Origin: Bacillota bacterium
GTDB taxonomy: Bacteria; Bacillota; Clostridia; Tissierellales; Sedimentibacteraceae
Assembly (NCBI GenBank): GCA_029239575.1
Contig: JARBUP010000037.1
Coordinates: 1 to 15,792 of the forward strand
Reading direction: 5' to 3'
DNA: 15,792 nt
Positions 1-6,843 of the stretch are shown here, in pieces. The notes under the pieces are model-generated. The model saw only the letters and a list, made by a program, of their open reading frames with translations. It searched no databases and had not been told where the DNA came from. Within the stretch, counting starts at the first letter, position 1; every line of letters starts with the position of its first letter. The position numbers and the translations under genes are program-made.

Positions 1-1
1 T

Positions 2-478
2 AACAATGGTCCTAATGATTTAGAAGCAAGAACTGATATGATGCAAGCCGCTACAATGGGTGGTATGTCAATGATGGGACCATTATGTCACTTTGGTCAT
101 GACATCGGCAGAGCTTTAGGTGCTTATTACCACGTGCCTCATGGTACAGCATGCGTAATGACGATGCCTCAAGTATTAGAATATATAGCTCCTGCTGTTC
201 CTGAAAAAGTAGCATATATCGCTCGTTGTTTAGGTGCTGATTTACCAGAAAATTCATCATCAGAAGAAATTGGTATTGCAGCGAAAGAAGCACTGAGAGG
301 TATGATGAAAGCTACTAACATGCCTACACTTCAGTCTTTAGGCCTTGACCTTGAAGAACTTAAAGTGAAGGTTCCGCCTAATGTTCTAAAAATGGGGCTT
401 GCGCTTGCACCTATGCCAACTAATACTGAATCGATTATAATGTTGCTTGAGAAAGCTTACAGAGAAAACGTTTGGTAA
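2..478 (+). CDS. Iron-containing alcohol dehydrogenase, C-terminal part (5' end outside window)
   Basis: The reading frame is open from base 2 and ends with TAA at 476-478, so only about the last 158 residues are present. The segment is the all-helical C-terminal domain of group III (Fe-dependent) alcohol dehydrogenases, which interconvert alcohols and aldehydes with NAD(P)H in the cytoplasm. The diagnostic stretch is GHDIGRALGAYYHVPHG (bases 101-151). By my alignment to FucO-type enzymes, the His of GHD and the His of PHG are the two metal-ligand histidines. The histidine normally found four residues after the first ligand (H267 in FucO) is Arg here, a position that varies among subfamilies. 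It is followed at 74 nt by an MFS transporter and then by an aldehyde:ferredoxin oxidoreductase. An alcohol-to-aldehyde step feeding the latter is inferred. Substrate is unknown. Confidence 0.9.
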   Translation, partial: NNGPNDLEARTDMMQAATMGGMSMMGPLCHFGHDIGRALGAYYHVPHGTACVMTMPQVLEYIAPAVPEKVAYIARCLGADLPENSSSEEIGIAAKEALRGMMKATNMPTLQSLGLDLEELKVKVPPNVLKMGLALAPMPTNTESIIMLLEKAYRENVW

Positions 479-487
479 AATAAATGT

Positions 488-536
488 ACACCACGCATAA
501 ATTTGTTTAATAAAACAATATATTTATGCGTGGTGT
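488..536 (+). other. Long perfect hairpin between alcohol dehydrogenase and MFS genes
   Basis: A perfect 15-bp inverted repeat pairs 488-502 (ACACCACGCATAAAT) with 522-536. An inner 6-bp extension (503-508 with 513-518) leaves a 4-nt loop and a 3-nt bulge. No U-tract follows on the + strand; the next bases are TATAAGGAGG, the ribosome binding site of the MFS gene. It therefore does not look like a normal intrinsic terminator. An mRNA-processing or stability element, or a partial attenuator, fits better, but that is inference. Confidence 0.7.
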
Positions 537-551
537 TATAAGGAGGCTTAT

Positions 552-1754
552 ATGAACAGGGATCCTAAAACTATGAATAAATGGATATTAGCAATTGTTG
601 TATTGTCCGTTGGATTAAACGATGTTTCATCCGGTGCAGCTGCAACAGCTATTGCATCAATGATGAAGGAATTTCCTAATGTCAGCATTACATCCATTCA
701 GCTGTTAGTAACACTTCCAAATTTAATTGTAGCAATAGTAGCACCACTTTATGGTTATTTATGTACAAAATTTCAGCCTCGTAAATTGATAATTTTCGGT
801 ATTTTTATGTTTGTTTTTTTTGGAACACTTCCAGCATTTCTAAATGATTTTACCGCTATACTTATTTGTCGTGCTCTTCTTGGGGTTGGTTCTGGTATAA
901 CAATAACAGCAGATGTGGGGTTAATTAATGCCTTTTATCAAGGTGAACAAAAGGACAGATATATTGGCTTTAACCAAGCAGTAGGGTGTTTTGGTGGAAT
1001 TGCAACACAGACGCTGGGAGGATATTTAACATTAATAGATTGGCATTATGCCTTTTTAGCATATTTATTCCCGATTTGGGTATTAATTCTGGCAATATTG
1101 TATATGCCGGATGTACCTAAAGATATAGAAACAGAAACAGGCGATATTACTAAGAAAAAAATGTTTTTGTTTAAAATTACACCAAAAGTATATGGACTTG
1201 TTTCAATATATTTGTTAGTTGTAATATTCAGATGCATGTTGCCTACAAATTTATCCATAGTAATTGAAACTACAGGAATTGGAACTTCTGCAAATTCAGG
1301 TATTGCTCTTTCACTTTTTACTGCAGGTGCTTTTGTGGGCGGAATGATGTTTGGATTATTAAAAAAATATGTAGGTATCTATATAATAGCAACAGCATGG
1401 TTATTTACGGGTATAGGTTTTACATTTTTCTGTTATTCAAATACAATATTAACTATTTACATGTCTACATTTTTGTCAGGTTTAGGAATGGGTACTATGA
1501 TACCGGGTTATTTTGCACGTGTTACCGAAATTGCAAATCCTGCTTGGGTAGGGGTAGCTATTGCTTTGATTTCTTCTATGCAAGGCTTTGGTAACTTTAT
1601 TCAACCTATAGTTGCAAGATGGCTCATTCTTATCTTCAATCAAGAAGTTGGATATTTCCCTGTTGCAGCTGCTGCCGTATTTTTAATAGCAGGTTCAATA
1701 ATTCAAGCCATATATACAAAAAGTAAATGCACTGTTAAAGTTGAAATATCATAA
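552..1754 (+). CDS. Major facilitator superfamily (MFS) transporter
   Basis: This 400-residue integral membrane protein has about twelve hydrophobic helices, the usual size for a drug/organic-anion type MFS porter. After helix 2 the loop reads YGYLCTKFQPRK, matching the MFS motif A pattern (G-x3-D/K-R/K-x-G-R-R/K), and helix 4 carries RALLGVGSG, like motif B. A central hydrophilic loop follows at about residues 190-205 (IETETGDITKKK). The ATG is set by AGGAGG at 541-546 with 5-nt spacing. The stop is 17 nt before the AOR-family gene and there is no terminator between them, so co-transcription is likely. The substrate cannot be read from sequence. By context it may be an alcohol, aldehyde or organic acid handled by the flanking dehydrogenase and AOR. 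Confidence 0.9.
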   Translation: MNRDPKTMNKWILAIVVLSVGLNDVSSGAAATAIASMMKEFPNVSITSIQLLVTLPNLIVAIVAPLYGYLCTKFQPRKLIIFGIFMFVFFGTLPAFLNDFTAILICRALLGVGSGITITADVGLINAFYQGEQKDRYIGFNQAVGCFGGIATQTLGGYLTLIDWHYAFLAYLFPIWVLILAILYMPDVPKDIETETGDITKKKMFLFKITPKVYGLVSIYLLVVIFRCMLPTNLSIVIETTGIGTSANSGIALSLFTAGAFVGGMMFGLLKKYVGIYIIATAWLFTGIGFTFFCYSNTILTIYMSTFLSGLGMGTMIPGYFARVTEIANPAWVGVAIALISSMQGFGNFIQPIVARWLILIFNQEVGYFPVAAAAVFLIAGSIIQAIYTKSKCTVKVEIS

Positions 1755-1771
1755 AATAAGGAGGCTATATT

Positions 1772-3460
1772 ATGTGGAAAACAAAAAGAATTAATATGAC
1801 TAAACTAACAGCTACAGAAGAAGATTTTAAATATTTAGGTTTTGGCGGAACAGGGGTTATTGCAAAAACAATGACTGAAGAAATTGATCCTAAATGCGAC
1901 CCTCTTGGACCTGATAACAAATTAATTATTGCCTGTACTGCAACTGCTGGAACAGGCTTATCATCTGCCGGCAGAATTTCTTTTGGAGCTAAAAGTCCTT
2001 TGACGTTTGGTATTAAAGAAGCTAATGCCGGTGGTCAAATTGGCAACTTTTTAGCTCGTCACGGCATAATGGAAATTATTATCGAAGGTCAGTCCAGTGA
2101 TAAAATGTATATGATTTTTATAGATAAAAATGGTCAAATTAATTTTATTGATGCAGAAAATTATAAACAATGGACTACATATAATATGGTTGAGAAAATT
2201 GTAGAACTCTATGGCTCAAATCTTGGAATAGCAGTAATTGGTCCAGCTGGTGAAAGAGGTTACAAAAACTCAAGCATACAAATAAATCAAGCAGGTCAAA
2301 ACTATCCTTGTAGGGCTGCTGCAAGAGGTGGTTTAGGAGCTGTAATGGGCAGCCGCGGCGTAAAAGCTATTGTTGTTGAGAAAGCAGATATCCCATATAA
2401 ACCAGATTTTGTTAATCCGCAATTAGTAAAAGATATGAGAGTGTTCATAAATAAGGAAGTTGCAAAAATCGCACCACATACTCCTTTGCATTCTGTTGGA
2501 ACACCTGATGGAGTTAAGAAAAAAGCAGATGTTGGTGCGTTGCCTTTAAAGAATTTTTCTTGTGATTTATATAATGGTGTTGAAAATCTTTATTCAGAGA
2601 AATATCAAGAAATTATCAAGGAAAGAGGATCCACAGGACATCCTTGTATGACTGGATGTATTGTATCTTGTGCAGGAATAGTTAATGATAAAAAAGGAAA
2701 ATTACTAACAGCAGGATGCGAATATGAGACCATAGCCCTGTGCGGCGCTAATTGTGGAATGACAAATTATGATGATGTTTTAAGAATAGACCGACTTTGT
2801 GATGAAGCAGGAATTGATACAATTGAATTTGGTGGTTCAATAGCTGTCGCAATGGAAGGTGGTCACTTGAAATGGGGTGATGGTCCTGGTGCTATACAAA
2901 TAGCCCAAGATATAATAGAAGGAAAGGGACTATGTGATACTTTTGGTAACGGATGTGAAGTAACAGCTAAATATTTTAATGTAAAGAGAATACCTGTAAC
3001 AAAACATCAGTCTATGCCAGGATACGATCCACGAGGTGCAGCTCCTACAGGTCTTGCATTTGCTCTTGGAACTCAGGGTGCTGACCACACACAAGCTCCG
3101 GCTGAAGGCAGTTTCTATGGAAAAACTCCTGAGGAAATTTTCGATGTTTATAAGAATATAGAGCTGACATTTGCATTGGTTGACAACACAATGTGCATGA
3201 TGAACTTTATTTTCATGGGTAAATTTTTGCCAGAATTAGCAAAAATGTATTCAGGCTGTTTTGGCGGTCCCGATACTGTAGATCAGTTATTTGCTATTGC
3301 TAAGGAAACGCTTATTTTAGAAAAAGAGTGGAACAAAAAAGCTGGTTGGACACCAGATGACAATACACTTCCAGACTTTTTCTTTGAAGAAATTTCTCCA
3401 AAAACAGGACATTCTTTTTCAATATCAAAAGAAGATTTAAAAAGATTGGCTAATATTTAA
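1772..3460 (+). CDS. Aldehyde:ferredoxin oxidoreductase family protein (tungsten/molybdenum bis-pterin enzyme)
   Basis: This 562-residue cytoplasmic protein has the AOR fold. The N-terminal domain (about 1-210) shows DPLGPDNKLI, AKSPLTFG and NAGGQIG, then the pterin-binding run AARGGLGAVMGSRGVKAIVV. The [4Fe-4S] ligands are C292, C296 and C300 (Cx3Cx3C) plus C475. The spacing differs from the Cx2Cx3C of the archetypal Pyrococcus AOR but, as I recall, occurs in other family branches. YDPRG and GADH (about residues 415-440) match conserved cofactor-pocket motifs. The family oxidises aldehydes or related substrates and reduces ferredoxin using tungstopterin. AAGGAGG at 1758-1764 sets the ATG. 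It sits between a transporter and a MoaD/ThiS-like carrier, with an alcohol dehydrogenase upstream. The exact subfamily (AOR, WOR, YdhV-like) and substrate are not determinable here. Confidence 0.95.
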   Translation: MWKTKRINMTKLTATEEDFKYLGFGGTGVIAKTMTEEIDPKCDPLGPDNKLIIACTATAGTGLSSAGRISFGAKSPLTFGIKEANAGGQIGNFLARHGIMEIIIEGQSSDKMYMIFIDKNGQINFIDAENYKQWTTYNMVEKIVELYGSNLGIAVIGPAGERGYKNSSIQINQAGQNYPCRAAARGGLGAVMGSRGVKAIVVEKADIPYKPDFVNPQLVKDMRVFINKEVAKIAPHTPLHSVGTPDGVKKKADVGALPLKNFSCDLYNGVENLYSEKYQEIIKERGSTGHPCMTGCIVSCAGIVNDKKGKLLTAGCEYETIALCGANCGMTNYDDVLRIDRLCDEAGIDTIEFGGSIAVAMEGGHLKWGDGPGAIQIAQDIIEGKGLCDTFGNGCEVTAKYFNVKRIPVTKHQSMPGYDPRGAAPTGLAFALGTQGADHTQAPAEGSFYGKTPEEIFDVYKNIELTFALVDNTMCMMNFIFMGKFLPELAKMYSGCFGGPDTVDQLFAIAKETLILEKEWNKKAGWTPDDNTLPDFFFEEISPKTGHSFSISKEDLKRLANI

Positions 3461-3473
3461 AAGGATACACTAT

Positions 3474-3683
3474 ATGGTTAAAATCACAACTCAAGATTAT
3501 ATTGGAATGACTGTTCTTGAAGTAATAAGAATAGAAACTGTAAAAAAAGAATATGGAGGATTATTTTCAGAATCTTTTATGGTTTCATTAAATAATAAGT
3601 TAGTTTCCGAAAAGGATTATAATAACGTAGTTATTCAAGAAAAAGATATATTAAACTTAATACCCCTTTACGTAGGCGGTTAA
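3474..3683 (+). CDS. MoaD/ThiS-like ubiquitin-fold sulfur carrier
   Basis: This 69-residue protein ends in the Gly-Gly tail (LIPLYVGG) diagnostic of MoaD/ThiS-family carriers. In these, the terminal glycine is adenylated and thiocarboxylated by a MoeB/ThiF-type enzyme. It shows the family ending of D-x-L x6 P-x3-G-G and is slightly shorter than typical MoaD (about 80 residues). It starts 13 nt after the AOR-family gene with an AAGGA site at 3461-3465 and is followed by a terminator. Family members next to AOR genes are thought to supply dithiolene sulfur for the tungsto- or molybdopterin of the neighbour. No E1 partner is encoded in the window. A ThiS role in thiamine synthesis is possible but no thi genes are nearby. 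Confidence 0.85.
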   Translation: MVKITTQDYIGMTVLEVIRIETVKKEYGGLFSESFMVSLNNKLVSEKDYNNVVIQEKDILNLIPLYVGG

Positions 3684-3715
3684 TTTACAATTCTATTAAA
3701 TAATCAACATCCCAT

Positions 3716-3764
3716 AAAAAAAGGACGTTTCATCAATATTAAAATATTGAAGCGTCCTTTTTAA
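3716..3764. terminator. Bidirectional intrinsic terminator between convergent genes
   Basis: AAAAAGGACG (3718-3727) pairs with CGTCCTTTTT (3753-3762), and an inner arm CAATATT/AATATTG (3734-3740 with 3743-3749) extends the hairpin. T-runs lie on both sides: TTTTT on the + strand and the complement of AAAAAAA (3716-3722) on the - strand. It can end the + operon finishing at 3683 and the - gene whose stop is at 3765. Confidence 0.9.
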
Positions 3765-4985
3765 TTATAAATTATATTTTTCTGTTACATATTCATCTAA
3801 ATATTTAGCAACTATTTTTGTTGCGGCAACTGCTTCTACAACTGTTTTTGCGCCTGTTACAACATCCCCAGCTGCAAAAACACCTTCTTTTGTTGTTTTT
3901 CCCGTTTCATCTATGACAATTAATCCAAGCTTATCTAATTTAACTCCTCTTGTAGAATCAGCTATGATTGACCTTGGTCCTTGACTTATGGAAATTATAA
4001 CTGAGTCTGCATCATAAGTTACTTCTTCATATAAATCTTCATTTTCTTGCAAAGGATCAGTTACTTTAAATTTAATATATTTATCTTTTATTTCAACTGG
4101 AGATCTGTAAAATTCAAAACTAACACCGTCTAATTTTGCATAGTTAATTTCTTCTTTACTTGAAGGCATGTCAGCCTCTCCTTTTCTATAATAAACAGTT
4201 ACTTCTTTAGCCCCTTTTCTGATGGCAGTTCTTGCACAATCAAGTGCAACATTTCCTCCGCCTATGACACATACTTTTTTACCTAAATTATGTGTATTTG
4301 GGCTTCTTAAATAATCTATCGCATAGTAAACATGTCCTAAACTTTCCCCAGGAATATTTAATTTTCTCGGTTTCCAAGTACCAGATGCTACAAATATTGC
4401 TTTATAACCATCCCTGAACATGTCATCCAAAGTTATAACTGTTCCAATCAATGTATTAGGTCTAATTTTCACACCCATTTTAATCAATATTTCATAATAT
4501 CTGTCGAGTATTGATTTTGGCAATCTAAATTCAGGAATTCCATAGCGAAGTACTCCCCCGATTTCTTCATGGGATTCAAAAATAGTTATGTCATACCCTT
4601 TTCTTGCCAATAAGATGGCCATTGTAAGTCCTGCAGGTCCAGAACCTATTATAGCTACTTTTTTTTCAGGATTTATTTCAGGTTCAAAATCAACTGTATT
4701 TAAAAAATAATCGGATGTATAATTTTCAATAAAGCAAGTTTGAACAGGGCTACCCTTATGACTTAAAACACAATGACCTACACAAAAATCTTCATGAGGG
4801 CATATTAAGGATGTTACAACTGACAAAGGATTATTATCAAACAAAAGCTTGCCTGCTTCTTTAATTTTATTTTCTTTTAATAATTGAATAACTTCTTTTA
4901 TAGGCGTATCAACAGGACATCCTTTTTCACAAGATGGTTTTTTGCACTGCAAGCACCTTTTATTTTCTTCCCATACATTAATCAT
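3765..4985 (-). CDS. GltD-like NAD(P)H oxidoreductase with FAD and Fe-S clusters
   Basis: This 406-residue protein resembles the beta subunit of glutamate synthase and other COG0493 proteins. The N-terminal cysteine domain has C11-x2-C14-x4-C19-x3-C23 and a second set C62, C68 and C72 for [4Fe-4S] clusters. The FAD-binding GSGPAG is at 114-119, the pyridine-nucleotide site GGGNVA at 242-247, and the FAD-closing AAGD at 371-374. Such modules pass electrons between NAD(P)H and Fe-S partners. No glutamate synthase large subunit is present. It converges on the AOR operon, and related FAD proteins serve as the NAD(H)-reactive subunit of some bacterial AOR complexes (AorC), so an electron link to ferredoxin/AOR is plausible but inferred. 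A glutamate-related role is the alternative, since gltS is upstream. The ATG at 4985 has only a GGGGT-like ribosome binding site. Confidence 0.88.
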   Translation of the reverse strand: MINVWEENKRCLQCKKPSCEKGCPVDTPIKEVIQLLKENKIKEAGKLLFDNNPLSVVTSLICPHEDFCVGHCVLSHKGSPVQTCFIENYTSDYFLNTVDFEPEINPEKKVAIIGSGPAGLTMAILLARKGYDITIFESHEEIGGVLRYGIPEFRLPKSILDRYYEILIKMGVKIRPNTLIGTVITLDDMFRDGYKAIFVASGTWKPRKLNIPGESLGHVYYAIDYLRSPNTHNLGKKVCVIGGGNVALDCARTAIRKGAKEVTVYYRKGEADMPSSKEEINYAKLDGVSFEFYRSPVEIKDKYIKFKVTDPLQENEDLYEEVTYDADSVIISISQGPRSIIADSTRGVKLDKLGLIVIDETGKTTKEGVFAAGDVVTGAKTVVEAVAATKIVAKYLDEYVTEKYNL

Positions 4986-5082
4986 TTTACTACCCCGTCA
5001 ATTTATTTATGTTAAATTTGATTATTACCCAAAAGTACATATAAAATTCAACTTATTGAATATTAATCATAATTTATTTTAT

Positions 5083-5111
5083 AATATATATTATATTAAA
5101 TTCATTGTCAA
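5083..5111 (-). promoter_or_regulatory. Sigma-A type promoter for the GltD-like gene
   Basis: Reading the minus strand, a perfect TTGACA (5111-5106) is separated by 17 bp from TATATT (5088-5083). The predicted start of transcription is near 5076, leaving a leader of about 90 nt before the ATG at 4985. The rest of the 295-bp gap 4986-5280 is AT-rich and holds only this and the terminator at 5222-5262. Confidence 0.75.
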
Positions 5112-5221
5112 TTTAATTACTTTTTTAACAATAAAAATGCTAAAAATTAACTAAATATACATTTTCATATAATTATTATAATAACATAAAAAAATTAAAC
5201 ATATAAATTTATAAAATTCAT

Positions 5222-5263
5222 AAAAAAAAGACAAAAGTTTTTATCAAACTTTTGTCTTTTTTC
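5222..5263. terminator. Intrinsic terminator after gltS-type gene
   Basis: A perfect 17-bp stem pairs 5224-5240 with 5246-5262 around a 5-nt loop (TTATC). On the minus strand it ends in the complement of A8 (5222-5229), and it lies just past the symporter stop at 5281. The + strand also has a T-run, so it can work in both directions and insulate the GltD-like gene's promoter. Confidence 0.9.
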
Positions 5264-5280
5264 TATTTATAAATTACTTA

Positions 5281-6513
5281 TTATAGTATACCTGCTAATA
5301 TTAAATTCATATGTCCTATTACTAATAATGACATAGTTAAGTCGATAATGAATCCACCAACTATCGGAATTGTGAAATATGCTTTTGGTGATGGTCTACC
5401 ATATTTATCTACAACTGCTGACATTGATGCCATTGCATTTGGAGTAGCTCCCATTGCATATCCGTAGAATCCTGCTGTCATAACCGCACTGTCATAATCT
5501 TTTCCAGCTGCGTTGTATACAATAAATATATCGAATATTGCAAGAAGTATTACTTGACCTACTAATATTGTAATAAGAGGTAAAGCCATTCCAGCAATTT
5601 TCCAAATTTCTAATGACATTATTGTCATTGCAAGGAATACACTTAAAAATATATTTCCAAGAGCTGCTATTTCAGCTTGTGGCAATTCAGCTTTACGGCT
5701 GTCAGCTATATTACGAATTATAGCAGCAGCAAATATAGCTCCTATATATGCTGGTATAACTAAACCAGTTAATTTAATTAACATTGTAAATACTGTACCT
5801 ACACCCATTGCGATTACTATCATAAAGAATGCTTTATTTAATTCACTTGTTTTGATCATATCAGGATCATCATCTTCAACTTCTAATGCTGAAAAATCTA
5901 TATCTTTAGATATTGCCATTTCATCTTTAGCTTTTGCTTTTTGAAGCAAGCCTTTTCTATCTATTAAGAATTTTGCTATTGGTCCAGAAACTAATCCACC
6001 CATAACTAATCCGAATGTTGCTGATGCTATAGCTACTGCCAGGGCCCCGTCGGCACCGTTTGCTTCTAATATAGGACCGTATGCTGCTGAAGAACCAACT
6101 CCACCCATTAATGATATAGAACCTGCTGCTAAACCATATAATGGATTTATACCAAATGCTTTTGAAATTGCAACGCCCCAAATATTTTGAACAATTAACA
6201 TTATTACTGAAACAATAAATAATATAAGTATTGCAACTCCACCTTGTTTAATAACTTTTATACTCGCACTAAATCCTATAGTTGAGAAAAATGCTATCAT
6301 AAAGAAATCTTTAAATGTGTTGTCAAATTTAAAAGAAAATGCTCCCGTTTGCACACCTATCAAGTTTATAATTGCTAAAATCAAGCCGCCAATAACTGGT
6401 GCTGGAATACAATATCTTCTAAATATTGCTACTCTCTTAACTAAAAAATCACCTAATAAAAATACTAATACACCAATAGCAACTGTTTGAATCATATTAA
6501 TCTGAATTACCAT
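5281..6513 (-). CDS. gltS: Sodium/glutamate symporter, GltS family
   Basis: This 410-residue, highly hydrophobic protein has about ten membrane segments. The family hallmarks are the N-terminal GDFLVKRVAIFRRYCIPAPVIGG, a glycine-rich re-entrant stretch MGGVGSSAAYGP, and the second-half counterpart GFYGYAMGATPNAMASM. GltS proteins import L-glutamate with Na+. A hydrophilic central loop (about residues 190-220, rich in Asp/Glu) separates the two inverted halves. The ATG at 6513 follows AAGGAGG (6525-6519, minus strand) with 5-nt spacing. It lies downstream of, and in the same direction as, a GlnK-like kinase gene, with a terminator between them, so it probably has its own promoter. The neighbourhood suggests control by that two-component pair. 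Confidence 0.93.
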   Translation of the reverse strand: MVIQINMIQTVAIGVLVFLLGDFLVKRVAIFRRYCIPAPVIGGLILAIINLIGVQTGAFSFKFDNTFKDFFMIAFFSTIGFSASIKVIKQGGVAILILFIVSVIMLIVQNIWGVAISKAFGINPLYGLAAGSISLMGGVGSSAAYGPILEANGADGALAVAIASATFGLVMGGLVSGPIAKFLIDRKGLLQKAKAKDEMAISKDIDFSALEVEDDDPDMIKTSELNKAFFMIVIAMGVGTVFTMLIKLTGLVIPAYIGAIFAAAIIRNIADSRKAELPQAEIAALGNIFLSVFLAMTIMSLEIWKIAGMALPLITILVGQVILLAIFDIFIVYNAAGKDYDSAVMTAGFYGYAMGATPNAMASMSAVVDKYGRPSPKAYFTIPIVGGFIIDLTMSLLVIGHMNLILAGIL

Positions 6514-6651
6514 AAAATCCTCCTTAAAATTGCTTTTTTATAATTTCTTTAATCTTAAATAATTATTCCCACTTCATAATAATTTATTTTTAAAATATTT
6601 AAGTGAAAATTGCTAAAACAAAACTTACTTTTTATATTTTACTCTTTTGCC

Positions 6652-6680
6652 ATTATCCCATTTTGCATGCTGTCTGTAAG
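6652..6680 (-). promoter_or_regulatory. Candidate promoter for gltS
   Basis: On the minus strand CTTACA (6680-6675) is separated by 17 bp from GATAAT (6657-6652), and the -10 is preceded by TGG (an extended -10 TGn). Neither hexamer is perfect and the leader would be about 130 nt. The 330-bp gap 6514-6843 contains this candidate, a 10-bp tandem repeat and the terminator of the kinase gene; I saw no convincing gene in it. Confidence 0.35.
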
Positions 6681-6758
6681 ATAATCGATTTCACCTTCAA
6701 ATCACTTACAACATTATCACACCCTCCATATGTATCAAGTATACGAACACATTTCACA

Positions 6759-6778
6759 AAACTACAAAAAACTACAAA
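6759..6778. repeat. Perfect 10-bp tandem repeat upstream of gltS (candidate regulator site)
   Basis: AAACTACAAA occurs twice in a row (6759-6768 and 6769-6778). On the minus strand this reads TTTGTAGTTT twice followed by TGTG. It therefore contains ATTTGT-N4-TTTTGT, one base from the TTTTGT-N4-TTTTGT direct repeat I recall for B. subtilis GlnL. The period of 10 bp places both copies on one face of the helix. It lies about 250 bp upstream of the gltS start and overlaps the kinase terminator stem, so the match may partly reflect that hairpin. Confidence 0.4.
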
Positions 6779-6806
6779 TTTTCTTTTTGAAAATTTGTAG
6801 TTTTTT
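6766..6806. terminator. Intrinsic terminator downstream of the sensor kinase gene
   Basis: A perfect 18-bp stem pairs 6766-6783 with 6789-6806 around a T5 loop. The minus-strand arm ends in six T residues followed by GTAGTTTTG, suitable for ending the kinase mRNA (stop at 6844). The + strand has an even better tail (TTTTTTATTTTTATTT), though no + strand gene was recognised upstream of it. Confidence 0.85.
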
Positions 6807-6843
6807 ATTTTTATTTGCAATATTTAATTAAGAACTTTCATTT

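Noticed and set aside
3765..4985. Annotation as glutamate synthase small subunit GltD
   Set aside because: No large subunit is present and the context is an AOR operon. Stand-alone proteins of this family have varied electron-transfer roles.
4942..5154. Open frame on the + strand across the start of the GltD-like gene
   Set aside because: It overlaps the real gene and its promoter and has no ribosome binding site or recognisable protein features.
6603..6800. Open frame of 65 codons on the + strand ending in the terminator hairpin upstream of gltS
   Set aside because: It has no ribosome binding site, starts from an unsupported codon, has low-complexity composition and its end lies inside the terminator stem. 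It is probably chance in AT-rich DNA.
6600..6810. Possible small RNA on the + strand, because the hairpin at 6766-6806 has its better U-tail on that strand
   Set aside because: No convincing + strand promoter was found upstream, and bidirectional terminators are common throughout this window. RNA-seq would settle it.
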